The translations under genes and the position numbers were made by a program. Shown in pieces: positions 24,586 through 32,194 of a stretch of 64,000 nucleotides of DNA. Numbering within the stretch: the stretch's first letter is position 1; each line of letters begins with the position of its first letter. A model generated the notes under the pieces. It was not told where the DNA came from, made no database searches, and saw only the letters and a list, made by a program, of their open reading frames with translations. The DNA is from Dysgonomonas sp. PF1-14 (GTDB lineage: Bacteria; Bacteroidota; Bacteroidia; Bacteroidales; Dysgonomonadaceae): the NCBI RefSeq assembly GCF_029892965.1, contig NZ_JARXWN010000014.1:1-64000 (forward strand), in the 5' to 3' direction.

Positions 24586-25581
24586 TTACCAGAACTTATA
24601 GTGGTTGTAGGTGTCTATAATTTTCTGATTCTTTTCCAAAAATTTAGGTGCTTTTCCAAACCGTCTGGTGAAGCTGAACTGGAGCGCGCCGGTGTCGAAC
24701 GACATTTTCGATTGTTCGGAATGCAGTATATATATTCTGTTGTTGACAAAGGATACTCCCAGCGACCAGTTATCGTGATTGTATCCGGCCGAAATACGCG
24801 GAAACATGGTAGGGTAGACTTTCCATTTATCTTTCTCGCCCGAGTGGTCGACACCTACATTTGCACCGACTGACATAGAGGCTGAGATATACACACGCTT
24901 ATTTATTACCCAGGTAAAGGCATATCCGCCGCTGACGCCGAACTGAAAATTATCAAGTTCCGATTTGTCATTGAAGAGCAAAGAGCTGTCGGAGCGCGCC
25001 CTGTTGTAATAGATGCCGCCGCCGAGCAGGAAGCTTCCTACCGATTTCAGTTGTTTTTCGTTCTGGTTGAATGCCGCCTGATACGAAAACTTGTTGCCAT
25101 TGAATATATATTGGGCAAATCCGCCATACTGTTCCAGCCTGATGTCGGGATAAAGATGGTATATATCATCGTTATGTACTTTTTTGTCATTACCCTCGTC
25201 TTCTACAAAAAAGCCTTTATAATTCTGAAAGAAAAGATCCATTACAAATTTACGTCCATAATAGTGGTATTGGAAATCGAGCGATTTGGTTTTGCCACGC
25301 TTTTTGTCGCGCATAAACCCGAAGCCGTAAGCTCCGCTCAGTGAAATCCCTTTATATGTGAAGCCTATCCCCAAAGCATAGGGATCGTTAGGGCGGTATA
25401 TTGTTTCTTTACCATCTTCTGTTTCGTGAGATAGTGCGGTGTATTTATCCAGAAAGTAGGGACGTATGGCAAATTCTTGTTCGAAAAAACCAATATAAGT
25501 GCTGTCTACCTGAGAGTATATATTTAATACTCCTGCCGAGAATGTACATATAATGACGATCACAAATTTCGGGACACTCAT
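24586..25581 (-). CDS. DUF4421 outer-membrane barrel protein
   Basis: 331 residues with an N-terminal signal segment (FVIVIICTFSAGVLNIYSQ). The mature protein starts VDSTYIGFFEQEFAIRPYF and contains YRPNDPYALGIGFTYKGISL, SLDFQYHYYGRKFVMDLFFQ and many alternating strands, ending in LQFSFTRRFGKAPKFLEKN. This is the DUF4421 pattern, a Bacteroidota outer-membrane barrel of unknown role. A family B MITE lies just upstream of the start. Confidence 0.85.
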   Translation of the reverse strand: MSVPKFVIVIICTFSAGVLNIYSQVDSTYIGFFEQEFAIRPYFLDKYTALSHETEDGKETIYRPNDPYALGIGFTYKGISLSGAYGFGFMRDKKRGKTKSLDFQYHYYGRKFVMDLFFQNYKGFFVEDEGNDKKVHNDDIYHLYPDIRLEQYGGFAQYIFNGNKFSYQAAFNQNEKQLKSVGSFLLGGGIYYNRARSDSSLLFNDKSELDNFQFGVSGGYAFTWVINKRVYISASMSVGANVGVDHSGEKDKWKVYPTMFPRISAGYNHDNWSLGVSFVNNRIYILHSEQSKMSFDTGALQFSFTRRFGKAPKFLEKNQKIIDTYNHYKFW

Positions 25582-25632
25582 AATGGTAGATGTTTACATT
25601 TTCAGAACGTTAAACGGACGGTATTCGTATAA

Positions 25633-25824
25633 GTAACTGTTTAAATTTGAGCGAAAATATTTCATATAACTGTTTCAGATTATTCTTTGGCTCTTATTTT
25701 TCTTCTTTCTTCTCTATTTTCTACTTTCCACTCTTGGTTTAGCCCGCTAAACCTGCGAATAAAAAGAAAAAAATATATTTGAAATAATACAAAATAAGAG
25801 TGCCAATCAAATTTAAACAGTTAC
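25633..25824. mobile_element. MITE family B, copy 2
   Basis: 192 bp, ends GTAACTGTTTAAATTT / AAATTTAAACAGTTAC, flanked by TAA at 25630-25632 and 25825-25827. It is in the opposite orientation to the copy at 7651-7842, with matching internal sequence such as the GCCCGCTAAACC core. It lies 51 bases upstream of the DUF4421 start. Confidence 0.9.
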
Positions 25825-25940
25825 TAAATGAACGGCATTTTAAGCAAAGAAACATATATTATCGGATATATCCGGCAGGCAGTAGGGAATATCTTACTAT
25901 ATATCAATTTTATCTATTATAAAATTTTGCCCTTTTTATA

Positions 25941-25970
25941 TTTGAAGATAATAATAATATTGTATCTTTG
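25941..25970 (+). promoter_or_regulatory. Promoter of the BON/LysM operon
   Basis: -33 TTTG at 25941-25944, an 18-base spacer, and -7 TATCTTTG at 25963-25970; a leader of about 100 bases to the start at 26075. Confidence 0.75.
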
Positions 25971-26074
25971 GTGCTGTTGAAAAACATTGGATTGAAACTT
26001 ATTTGACAAGACTTATACAAAGAAGAACTGTAAATCAAAGAGAAGCAAACTATTTAGTATAAACTTTACCCTTA

Positions 26075-26551
26075 ATGAAAATGAAAAAATCAGTTTTATT
26101 TTATGTTAGCGCATTATTAATAAGCGTTATGTTGTTCTCTTGTAAACCAAGCGACGAAAAAATTCAGAAACAAGTAGAAACAGCTCTTACAGCTATTGAG
26201 TCTACAGTAACTCCTGTGGTGAAAGACGGTGTTGTTACACTTTCGGGTGCAGTAGAGTCAGAAGAGGCTAAGGCTGCTGCTGAAACTGCGTTGAAAGCTC
26301 TTAAAGATGTGAAATCTGTTGTGAACAACGTAGAAGTAAAACCCACTGTTGTTATCAATCCTGACGAAGTGCTTTCTACAGCTATTACCACCCTGCTTAC
26401 AGCCGGAGGATTTGCCGATGTAAAAGCTGCTGTTGACAGCGGTATCGTTACATTGACAGGTGACCTTAAGAGAGCAGACCTTCAGAAGGTATTACAGATA
26501 GCTAACGAAGCTAAACCTAAACAAGTAATCAACAAATTAAATCTGAAATAA
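26075..26551 (+). CDS. Lipoprotein with two BON domains
   Basis: 158 residues. Lipoprotein signal MKKSVLFYVSALLISVMLFS with Cys at the lipobox. Two BON domains follow: the first VTPVVKDGVVTLSGAVESEE with VKSVVNNVEVKP, the second ADVKAAVDSGIVTLTGDLKR ending in KQVINKLNLK. BON domains bind phospholipid or other envelope components and appear in osmotic-stress proteins such as OsmY. The next gene starts directly after the stop, so the two are one operon. Confidence 0.92.
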   Translation: MKMKKSVLFYVSALLISVMLFSCKPSDEKIQKQVETALTAIESTVTPVVKDGVVTLSGAVESEEAKAAAETALKALKDVKSVVNNVEVKPTVVINPDEVLSTAITTLLTAGGFADVKAAVDSGIVTLTGDLKRADLQKVLQIANEAKPKQVINKLNLK

Positions 26552-26920
26552 ATGAGCTTGACAGATAAATATGCCAGACTGATTCAGTTTGCGCAACAAT
26601 CGGGAGTAGAGAATCTTGTTGCTACTGAGCAAAACAACGTTCTTTATATCACAGGATCAGCTACATCATCTAAAAAAGATGAAATGTGGAAAATATACAA
26701 CGAAATAGATCCTGATATGCGTGCCGGAGACTTGGTATTGAATATCGAAGTTATACCGGGCGGAGAGGAAATCTATGAAATCAAACCGGGCGACAGCCTT
26801 AGCAAAATTGCCGGTAAATATCCGAATATGACATGGCAAAAGATATTTGAGGCAAATAAGGATACTATCAAAGATCCTAATTTGATTCATCCGGGACAAA
26901 AGATTATAATTCCGTTATAA
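26552..26920 (+). CDS. BON-LysM protein (YgaU/Kbp-like)
   Basis: 122 residues with no signal peptide. The N-terminal part (LTDKYARLIQFAQQSGVENL, NVLYITGSATSSKKDEMWKI) is a degenerate BON-like domain; residues 73-122 are a LysM domain (EIYEIKPGDSLSKIAGKYPN, NLIHPGQKIIIPL). The E. coli homologue Kbp (YgaU) is a cytoplasmic potassium-binding protein with the same BON-LysM order. K+ binding here is inferred from that architecture. It is the second gene of the operon, closed by a terminator. Confidence 0.88.
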   Translation: MSLTDKYARLIQFAQQSGVENLVATEQNNVLYITGSATSSKKDEMWKIYNEIDPDMRAGDLVLNIEVIPGGEEIYEIKPGDSLSKIAGKYPNMTWQKIFEANKDTIKDPNLIHPGQKIIIPL

Positions 26921-26937
26921 GAAATATGATTTATACG

Positions 26938-26968
26938 AAAAAGGCTGTTCTACTGAACGGCCTTTTTT
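26938..26968 (+). terminator. Terminator after the BON/LysM operon
   Basis: Stem AAAAAGGCTGTTC / GAACGGCCTTTTTT with a 4-base loop. The right arm overlaps the last codon of the minus-strand fragment that follows. Confidence 0.92.
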
Positions 26969-27242
26969 ATTTCAGTCTCAGACTATACTTTTCGTTTATA
27001 AACTTAAGGAACATATAGATATTGCATTCCACATTGAGCCCGTAGTCTGTTGTCGGACTGTAATCTATCGGTGCTTCGTAAATGGCAGGGTCGTACTGTG
27101 ACGGATTCTTGCAGCGTATATTCCATTCGTTGACTAGTGATATGTTCTTCGATTTTAGTTCCTGTTCGGTGAAAAACTCTTTCGGCTGTTGTTGTTTCAG
27201 GAAGGTATCGTATCCCTCTTCCAGTACGGTTATTTCTAGATA
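26967..27242 (-). pseudogene. DUF6146 family, N-terminally truncated remnant
   Basis: The frame encodes YLEITVLEEGYDTFLKQQQP, EWNIRCKNPSQYDPAIYEAP and IDYSPTTDYGLNVECNIYMF, which matches the C-terminal domain of DUF6146 lipoproteins. The normal N-terminus (lipoprotein signal and linker) is absent: directly upstream is the promoter-like A/T-rich DNA of the divergent TPR gene, and the only in-frame ATGs lie within or against that gene. It is therefore read as a 5'-deleted remnant. A short cytoplasmic product from a non-standard start cannot be excluded. Confidence 0.65.
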
Positions 27243-27300
27243 AACAAATATAAGAATATTATAATTATCTTTACACTCATAAACAAAATATTGCTTACAG

Positions 27301-28182
27301 ATGCGCATACTAGTATTTACTCTGATTTTTCTGTTAGGAATCTCGCTTAATGCACAGGATAACAAGCTCAGAGCCGAGTCGATGATAGCTATGGCCGTAC
27401 AAAAAGAGGCTGAGGGAGGTAAGCCCGAAGAGTTTAATCCACTGTTTGAGCAGGCAGTACAATTTACTCCCGACGATGCATCCCCTTATCTGATATGGGG
27501 TTTTGTGCTAGCCAAACATGCCGAAGAAAACAAGAATACCGAATTACTGGAAAGCTGTTTCGATAAGTTCCGTAAAGCTCTGGAAATAAAGCCAGACTAT
27601 GCCGAAGTGTACAGTACATGGGCTATATGCCTGTCATACTATGCACATGAAACGAAGAAAGATAGTTTGTATGACGAGAGCTTCAGTAAATTTGCCAAAG
27701 CCGTAGAACTGGAACCTAATGCAACCGAAACATATATGAATTGGGGACGTTCGTTGCTTGATTATGCAAAGGAGACAAAGAAGGCGGACGACTTCAGACA
27801 GAGTATAGAAAAGTTCGACAAGGTGCTCGAGCAGGATGCAAACTCTATGGCTGCATGGCGCGATAAGGGTTATGCATATCTGAGTCTTGGACGATACGAG
27901 AAGAATTATCCTAAATACCGCACTGAACTGGAAACTTCGCTTATCCGCGCCGAACAGCTTGGTAGCCAGTCGGCAGCTTACAATATGGCGTGCTATTATT
28001 CGCTGATAAAGGAAAAAGACGAGGCTTTCAAATGGCTCGAAAAGTCGATGATCAAAGCCGGAGCATACCAGTCGAAGATGTATAACTTTACGAAAGAGAA
28101 AATGGATTCGGACGACGATCTGAAAAACATCCGCCGCGATAAACGATATAAGCAACTCACCGAACTCTACTTTAAACGGTAA
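27301..28182 (+). CDS. Secreted TPR-repeat protein
   Basis: 293 residues. Signal peptide MRILVFTLIFLLGISLNAQ, then tetratricopeptide units: DDASPYLIWGFVLAKHAEEN, FRKALEIKPDYAEVYSTWAI, FAKAVELEPNATETYMNWGR, FDKVLEQDANSMAAWRDKGY and a C-terminal 'YNMACYYSLIKEKDEAFKWL' that resembles the TPR-end seen in many bacterial proteins. It probably is a periplasmic scaffold for protein-protein contacts. It is a single gene; the relic of another secreted protein follows at 28221. Confidence 0.88.
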   Translation: MRILVFTLIFLLGISLNAQDNKLRAESMIAMAVQKEAEGGKPEEFNPLFEQAVQFTPDDASPYLIWGFVLAKHAEENKNTELLESCFDKFRKALEIKPDYAEVYSTWAICLSYYAHETKKDSLYDESFSKFAKAVELEPNATETYMNWGRSLLDYAKETKKADDFRQSIEKFDKVLEQDANSMAAWRDKGYAYLSLGRYEKNYPKYRTELETSLIRAEQLGSQSAAYNMACYYSLIKEKDEAFKWLEKSMIKAGAYQSKMYNFTKEKMDSDDDLKNIRRDKRYKQLTELYFKR

Positions 28183-28220
28183 ACCGGGATGTAAATATAC
28201 AAATCTGTATATTGTTGTAA

Positions 28221-28394
28221 CTGTTATTGATGTTATCAGTCTGTTCAAAAGCTCAGGATTGTCCCGAAGGTATCAATCTGTTGCCGATATATGGCAAAGC
28301 TGTGAAGTGTAAGTAACAATAGGAGTTGGACGAAGAATTTTTAGCTATCTGTGACAGTGCATACTCTAGAAGAAAAGAGGCAAGTAATCTGTGA
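28221..28394 (+). pseudogene. Relic of a small secreted protein with in-frame stops
   Basis: Reading from the CTG at 28221 gives LLLMLSVCSKAQDCPEGINL, then LPIYGKAVKCK, a TAA, one codon, a TAG, and ELDEEFLAICDSAYSRRKEA up to a TGA. The piece looks like the signal peptide and beginning of a Bacteroidota secreted TPR-type protein (QDCPEGINLLP...). Two stops within one continuous frame plus the missing remainder mark it as a decayed gene start. Confidence 0.5.
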
Positions 28395-28464
28395 TTGCGC
28401 GCAGAAAAAAATCAGACGTTTATTCAATTCAATATTAAATATTTATTGGTATAAATAAAGAACA

Positions 28465-29247
28465 ATGGAACTACGTACAGTAAATGTAATACGATATATA
28501 ACCCCTTTGCGCGAGGGTGGTTCATTGCCGGCACTGGCTGAGGCTGACGACGGATTTAAGTATGTTGTCAAATTCAGAGGGTCGGGGCATGGTACAAAGA
28601 TGCTTGTGAGCGAACTCGTAGGTGGGGCAGTAGCTCAGACGCTCGGTTTTCGTTTTCCCGAAATGGTATTTATCAACCTTGATGAGGCCTTCGGACGCTT
28701 AGAAGGCGATGAGGAGATACAAGACCTGTTGCAGGGCAGCAGAGGGCTCAATATGGGTTTACATTTTCTGTCGGGGGCGCTTACCTTCGATCCGGTAGTT
28801 AATAATGTGGATGCAAAAACAGCCTCTCAGATAGTATGGATGGATGCGTTGCTCACCAATGTAGACCGTACGGCCAAGAATACCAATATGCTGATGTGGC
28901 ACAAAGAGCTGTGGCTGATAGATCATGGGGCTTCGCTCTATTTTCATCATTCGTGGGCAGGATGGAAAAAGTATGCACTGAGCCCTTTTGTACAGGTGAA
29001 AGATCATGTGCTGTTGCCTTATGCTTCGATGCTGGATGAGGTAGATGTTGAATTTAAGAAAATACTGACACCCGAAAAGATAACGGAGATTGTTGGCTTA
29101 TTGCCTGACGACTGGCTGCACTGGGGTGGGAGTGAGGAATCGCCCGACGATATCAGGCAGGTGTACATCGACTTCCTGAACGAACGACTGAAACATTCCG
29201 ATATATTTATTAAAGAAGCACAGCATGCAAGGGAAACACTTATATGA
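28465..29247 (+). CDS. HipA-family kinase
   Basis: 260 residues. HipA/PI3K-like kinase features: YVVKFRGSGHGTKMLVSELV (nucleotide region), the catalytic LLTNVDRTAKNTNML with Asp134 and Asn139/141, and LWLIDHGASLYFHH with the metal-binding Asp153. It is shorter than E. coli HipA and has no HipB-type DNA-binding partner; instead a DUF3037 protein is encoded with a 23-base overlap. This HipA-DUF3037 pairing recurs in many bacteria. The kinase substrate is unknown, and the toxin/antitoxin role of classical HipA should not be assumed. Confidence 0.87.
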   Translation: MELRTVNVIRYITPLREGGSLPALAEADDGFKYVVKFRGSGHGTKMLVSELVGGAVAQTLGFRFPEMVFINLDEAFGRLEGDEEIQDLLQGSRGLNMGLHFLSGALTFDPVVNNVDAKTASQIVWMDALLTNVDRTAKNTNMLMWHKELWLIDHGASLYFHHSWAGWKKYALSPFVQVKDHVLLPYASMLDEVDVEFKKILTPEKITEIVGLLPDDWLHWGGSEESPDDIRQVYIDFLNERLKHSDIFIKEAQHARETLI

Positions 29248-29608
29248 ATATGCCGTTATTCGTGTTGTGCCGAGAGTCGAACGCGAAGAGTTTATAAATG
29301 TGGGGATTATCATGCTTTGCAAACGAGAGAAATACCTCAAAGCCCGCTATTCTGTAGATGAAGCGAAACTGAATCTGTTTTCGTCCGAGCTGGATATGGA
29401 TTCGTTATGCTCGGGGCTTAGCGCATTTGATAAAATATGCTCGGGCGACAGGCAAGGCGGATATATTGCTACGCTGGATATAACAGAACGCTTTCGCTGG
29501 CTGACGGCTGTTCGCAGCACATCTATACAGACATCGCGCTCTAACAGAGGATTTTCGGACAATCTGGATACTACATTCGAAAAATTGTACGAAGAGTTGG
29601 TGATGTAA
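29225..29608 (+). CDS. DUF3037 protein, partner of the HipA-like kinase
   Basis: 127 residues: KHLYEYAVIRVVPRVEREEF, INVGIIMLCKREKYLKARY and ERFRWLTAVRSTSIQTSRSN, the DUF3037 signature. It overlaps the 3' end of the kinase gene by 23 bases in another frame, so translation is probably coupled. The family has no known biochemical activity; its constant association with the kinase suggests a partner or regulator. Confidence 0.88.
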   Translation: MQGKHLYEYAVIRVVPRVEREEFINVGIIMLCKREKYLKARYSVDEAKLNLFSSELDMDSLCSGLSAFDKICSGDRQGGYIATLDITERFRWLTAVRSTSIQTSRSNRGFSDNLDTTFEKLYEELVM

Positions 29609-29729
29609 GGGACAGATATAAAACAAAATCCTGTGAATCTCACGACTCACAGGACTTCAACCTTAACACAAACTTTACAAAACTACACAGCAATCGAGTG
29701 ATTGCTTTTCCTTATATATCTTCCTTTTT

Positions 29730-30623
29730 CTAATCTGGTTCATCCAATACGCGGTATTCGGATGGGGACACGCCTGTGTGCTTTCTGAAAAACCGACCTA
29801 ATGAAGCCTGATTCGAAAATTTAGTTCTTACTGCTATTTCCTGTATGTTCAGAGGCGAAGTCTTTAGTAATGACTTTATCTCTAACAGGATATACTCTGT
29901 AATCCAGTCTTTTGCTGCTCTGCCACTCACCTCTTTGATAACTGCCGAAAGATATTTTGGTGTAATAAAGAGCTTTTTTGCATAAAATGTCACCTCTCTA
30001 TTTTCCTTATAGTGCTTCATTATCAACAGGAAGAAACTGTATGCTAACTGTTCCTTTCTACTATCGCGAGCAAAATCCGGCGACAACAGACTGTTTTTAT
30101 AATTATTATAAAGATCTAAGTAAAAGAGCCGTAGTGTGTTTACTATGAACTCTTTCTGAAACGAATCATTTCCGGAAGTTAACCTACTGTATATCAGATT
30201 GTGATATTCATTGTACCGGTATATTTCATCTTTAGCTAGCTTATAATAGTATTCTTTACGTATATGTATAAAGAAGAGAGGCGATAATCGCGATATTCCA
30301 CTCAATACATCATTTATAAGCGACTCGGATATAATGAAATAACTTATCCTGAAATCGTTACTCTTCGTATTTAAGGAGATTACCTGTCCGGGTAGTATTA
30401 CCAGTAGTCCGCCGTTTTCGATGCGGTATTCCTGCTGATGTACTTTTATTGAAGCATTTCCTTCAAGACAAATACCTAATATACCCATCGGATGATAGAT
30501 TGGAGACTTGGGGATGGAGATTGATTTTGAATTGATAAATATCTTAAAATCGTCGTCCAGCGTATAGATTGTCTCATTCAATAGTGTCTTGTCCCTATCT
30601 TCGTAAATGCTTTCGCTAACCAT
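29730..30623 (-). CDS. AraC-family transcriptional regulator
   Basis: 297 residues. N-terminal sensor (IYHPMGILGICLEGNASIKV, GGLLVILPGQVISL), C-terminal DNA-binding domain with REVTFYAKKLFITPKYLSAV, GRAAKDWITEYILLEIKSLL and TKFSNQASLGRFFRKHTGVS, ending SPSEYRVLDE. It is close in architecture to the regulator at 19733. The gene stands alone with A/T-rich flanks. It lies beside the serpin locus, but control of that locus is not demonstrated. Confidence 0.92.
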   Translation of the reverse strand: MVSESIYEDRDKTLLNETIYTLDDDFKIFINSKSISIPKSPIYHPMGILGICLEGNASIKVHQQEYRIENGGLLVILPGQVISLNTKSNDFRISYFIISESLINDVLSGISRLSPLFFIHIRKEYYYKLAKDEIYRYNEYHNLIYSRLTSGNDSFQKEFIVNTLRLFYLDLYNNYKNSLLSPDFARDSRKEQLAYSFFLLIMKHYKENREVTFYAKKLFITPKYLSAVIKEVSGRAAKDWITEYILLEIKSLLKTSPLNIQEIAVRTKFSNQASLGRFFRKHTGVSPSEYRVLDEPD

Positions 30624-30842
30624 TTCAGGTAGTCTTCAGTAAAACCTATACAAATATATGATTATTTCTTTAAAGATTTCAGATAGTCGACTTATGGTAT
30701 AATATTTCGGTTATTTGGTACTGGATTTCCTTTAATTATTAAACTCTCTGTTTATTGTGTATTTTGTATAGTGTTTTTATACTGATACAAAAGTAATAAA
30801 ATTTATTATATTAAATTGTATAAAAAAATAATAAAAACAAAA
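30624..30842. other. A/T-rich spacer between AraC gene and serpin terminator
   Basis: Presumably holds the AraC gene promoter; no exact -33/-7 pair was found. No coding frame is supported. Confidence 0.3.
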
Positions 30843-30867
30843 AGAGCCGGTTTTTAGGCCGGACTCT
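30837..30867 (-). terminator. Terminator of the serpin locus
   Basis: On the minus strand the stem AGAGTCCGG / CCGGCTCT (one mismatch) with an inner AAAAA loop is followed by TTTTTG and further Ts, 28 bases after the serpin stop. Confidence 0.85.
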
Positions 30868-30894
30868 CTCATTTGTTCTGGGCTTACTCCTGTT

Positions 30895-32127
30895 TTATTC
30901 TATTTCACCTATTTTGCCGATAAACAAAATGGCGCCTGTACTTTTCTCTCTAATGGCAAAAATGAATGGTTCGTTTACAGTAAATCTGGTTGTAGACGGT
31001 ACTGATGTATATTCAAATCCTACCGATGTTGCTGCCGCTGCTTCGCTACCTTCTTCATCTACATTTATGTAGGTTTTATGTATCACTTCCGAAATGGACA
31101 ATCCACCTGCCGGATTGATCTTTGTAAAGTCTGCCATACCGGCTTGAAAAGCTAGCGTCATACCCATCTCAGGTAAAATCTTTTTTTCCATTTTATATTC
31201 ACATTCAGCCTTAAAGCGAGGGATGTTGAGAATTATATCGCGTGCACTTAGCCGGTCTATGGCTTCATTCCATGAGTTGTTGTTCAGGGTATGAATAACA
31301 TTGTCCAATGTTTTACCATCTTGCGGTAGTATGACTACCATGCTGAAAGCATTATTTCCGTACGGCATTTCCAGATAACGTGCATTCAGGTCTTCGGTAT
31401 AAGGAAATAATGATTCTTGTCTCATCATTTTCACACTTTGTACTGTACCGTTTTCGGTAGTAAAGTCCATGTCAATTGTCTGACTCTTGTCGAATTTCGA
31501 TCTCCATATTCCTTTGAAGTAGACAGCATTGATGAGGTACATTACCATATCATCGGAAATAGATTCAATGATTTGCGGTATCTTGTTATTTGTATTATCA
31601 GCGCACCAATTGTTGATACGTGTAACAGCATCGCCTGAAGAGAAGTCGAGAGTGTTGACTTCGGCATTATAGTTCAGACGATTTACGTCTATAAATGATT
31701 TTTCTACACTAAATCCTGTTTTATACCATATAGAGTTAGCTATCCTGAGTTGGGTAGTGGGGTCTACACTAAGCAGTGCTTCACGCAGGGTTTTTGCATA
31801 TTCATTTATCTGCTCGGGTGTATAACCCTCATTGCGCAATGCAACCTGCATTTCGTTTGCGGTTTCACCGTTCGCACCATTCCATGCCATACCCAGTGCC
31901 ATATCTACACTGAGTGGCGATATGAAAATGTTAGTCTTGGTTTCGTGCAGATAGGTGGCATTAAACAGGTCGATAGCAAAACGGCCGCTGTTTTGCAGTT
32001 TATTGTTAAACTCCGTTTTCAGTACTATCGGTTTAGCATCCGGATAGTTGCTGTTATCATTGTCGGATGAACATGCTGCCGTAAAAAGTAGAAGTGTAAT
32101 AAAGAGGAATCTCGAAATAAGTTTCAT
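30895..32127 (-). CDS. Serpin lipoprotein (serine protease inhibitor)
   Basis: 410 residues from the ATG at 32127 (MKLISRFLFITLLLFTAACS; lipobox TAAC). The full serpin fold is visible: NIFISPLSVDMALGMAWNGA near the start, YLINAVYFKGIWRSKFDKS, SMVVILPQDGKTLDNV, and the C-terminal FTVNEPFIFAIREKSTGAIL. The reactive-loop hinge EEGSEAAAATS has small residues of the inhibitory type. Counting from the hinge puts the scissile bond near FEYTSVPS, probably Thr-Ser. It should trap serine (or cysteine) proteases at the cell surface. It is the last gene of the ECF/FecR/CarboxypepD locus. Confidence 0.95.
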   Translation of the reverse strand: MKLISRFLFITLLLFTAACSSDNDNSNYPDAKPIVLKTEFNNKLQNSGRFAIDLFNATYLHETKTNIFISPLSVDMALGMAWNGANGETANEMQVALRNEGYTPEQINEYAKTLREALLSVDPTTQLRIANSIWYKTGFSVEKSFIDVNRLNYNAEVNTLDFSSGDAVTRINNWCADNTNNKIPQIIESISDDMVMYLINAVYFKGIWRSKFDKSQTIDMDFTTENGTVQSVKMMRQESLFPYTEDLNARYLEMPYGNNAFSMVVILPQDGKTLDNVIHTLNNNSWNEAIDRLSARDIILNIPRFKAECEYKMEKKILPEMGMTLAFQAGMADFTKINPAGGLSISEVIHKTYINVDEEGSEAAAATSVGFEYTSVPSTTRFTVNEPFIFAIREKSTGAILFIGKIGEIE

Positions 32128-32194
32128 CGTAATCATAATTTTATTTGATGTTCTATAGCATTGATGCACTTATTGATCAAAAAGCTGCATATAG

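Noticed and set aside
28465-29608. Classical hipBA toxin-antitoxin module
   Set aside because: No HipB-type DNA-binding gene is present; the partner is DUF3037, a different arrangement.
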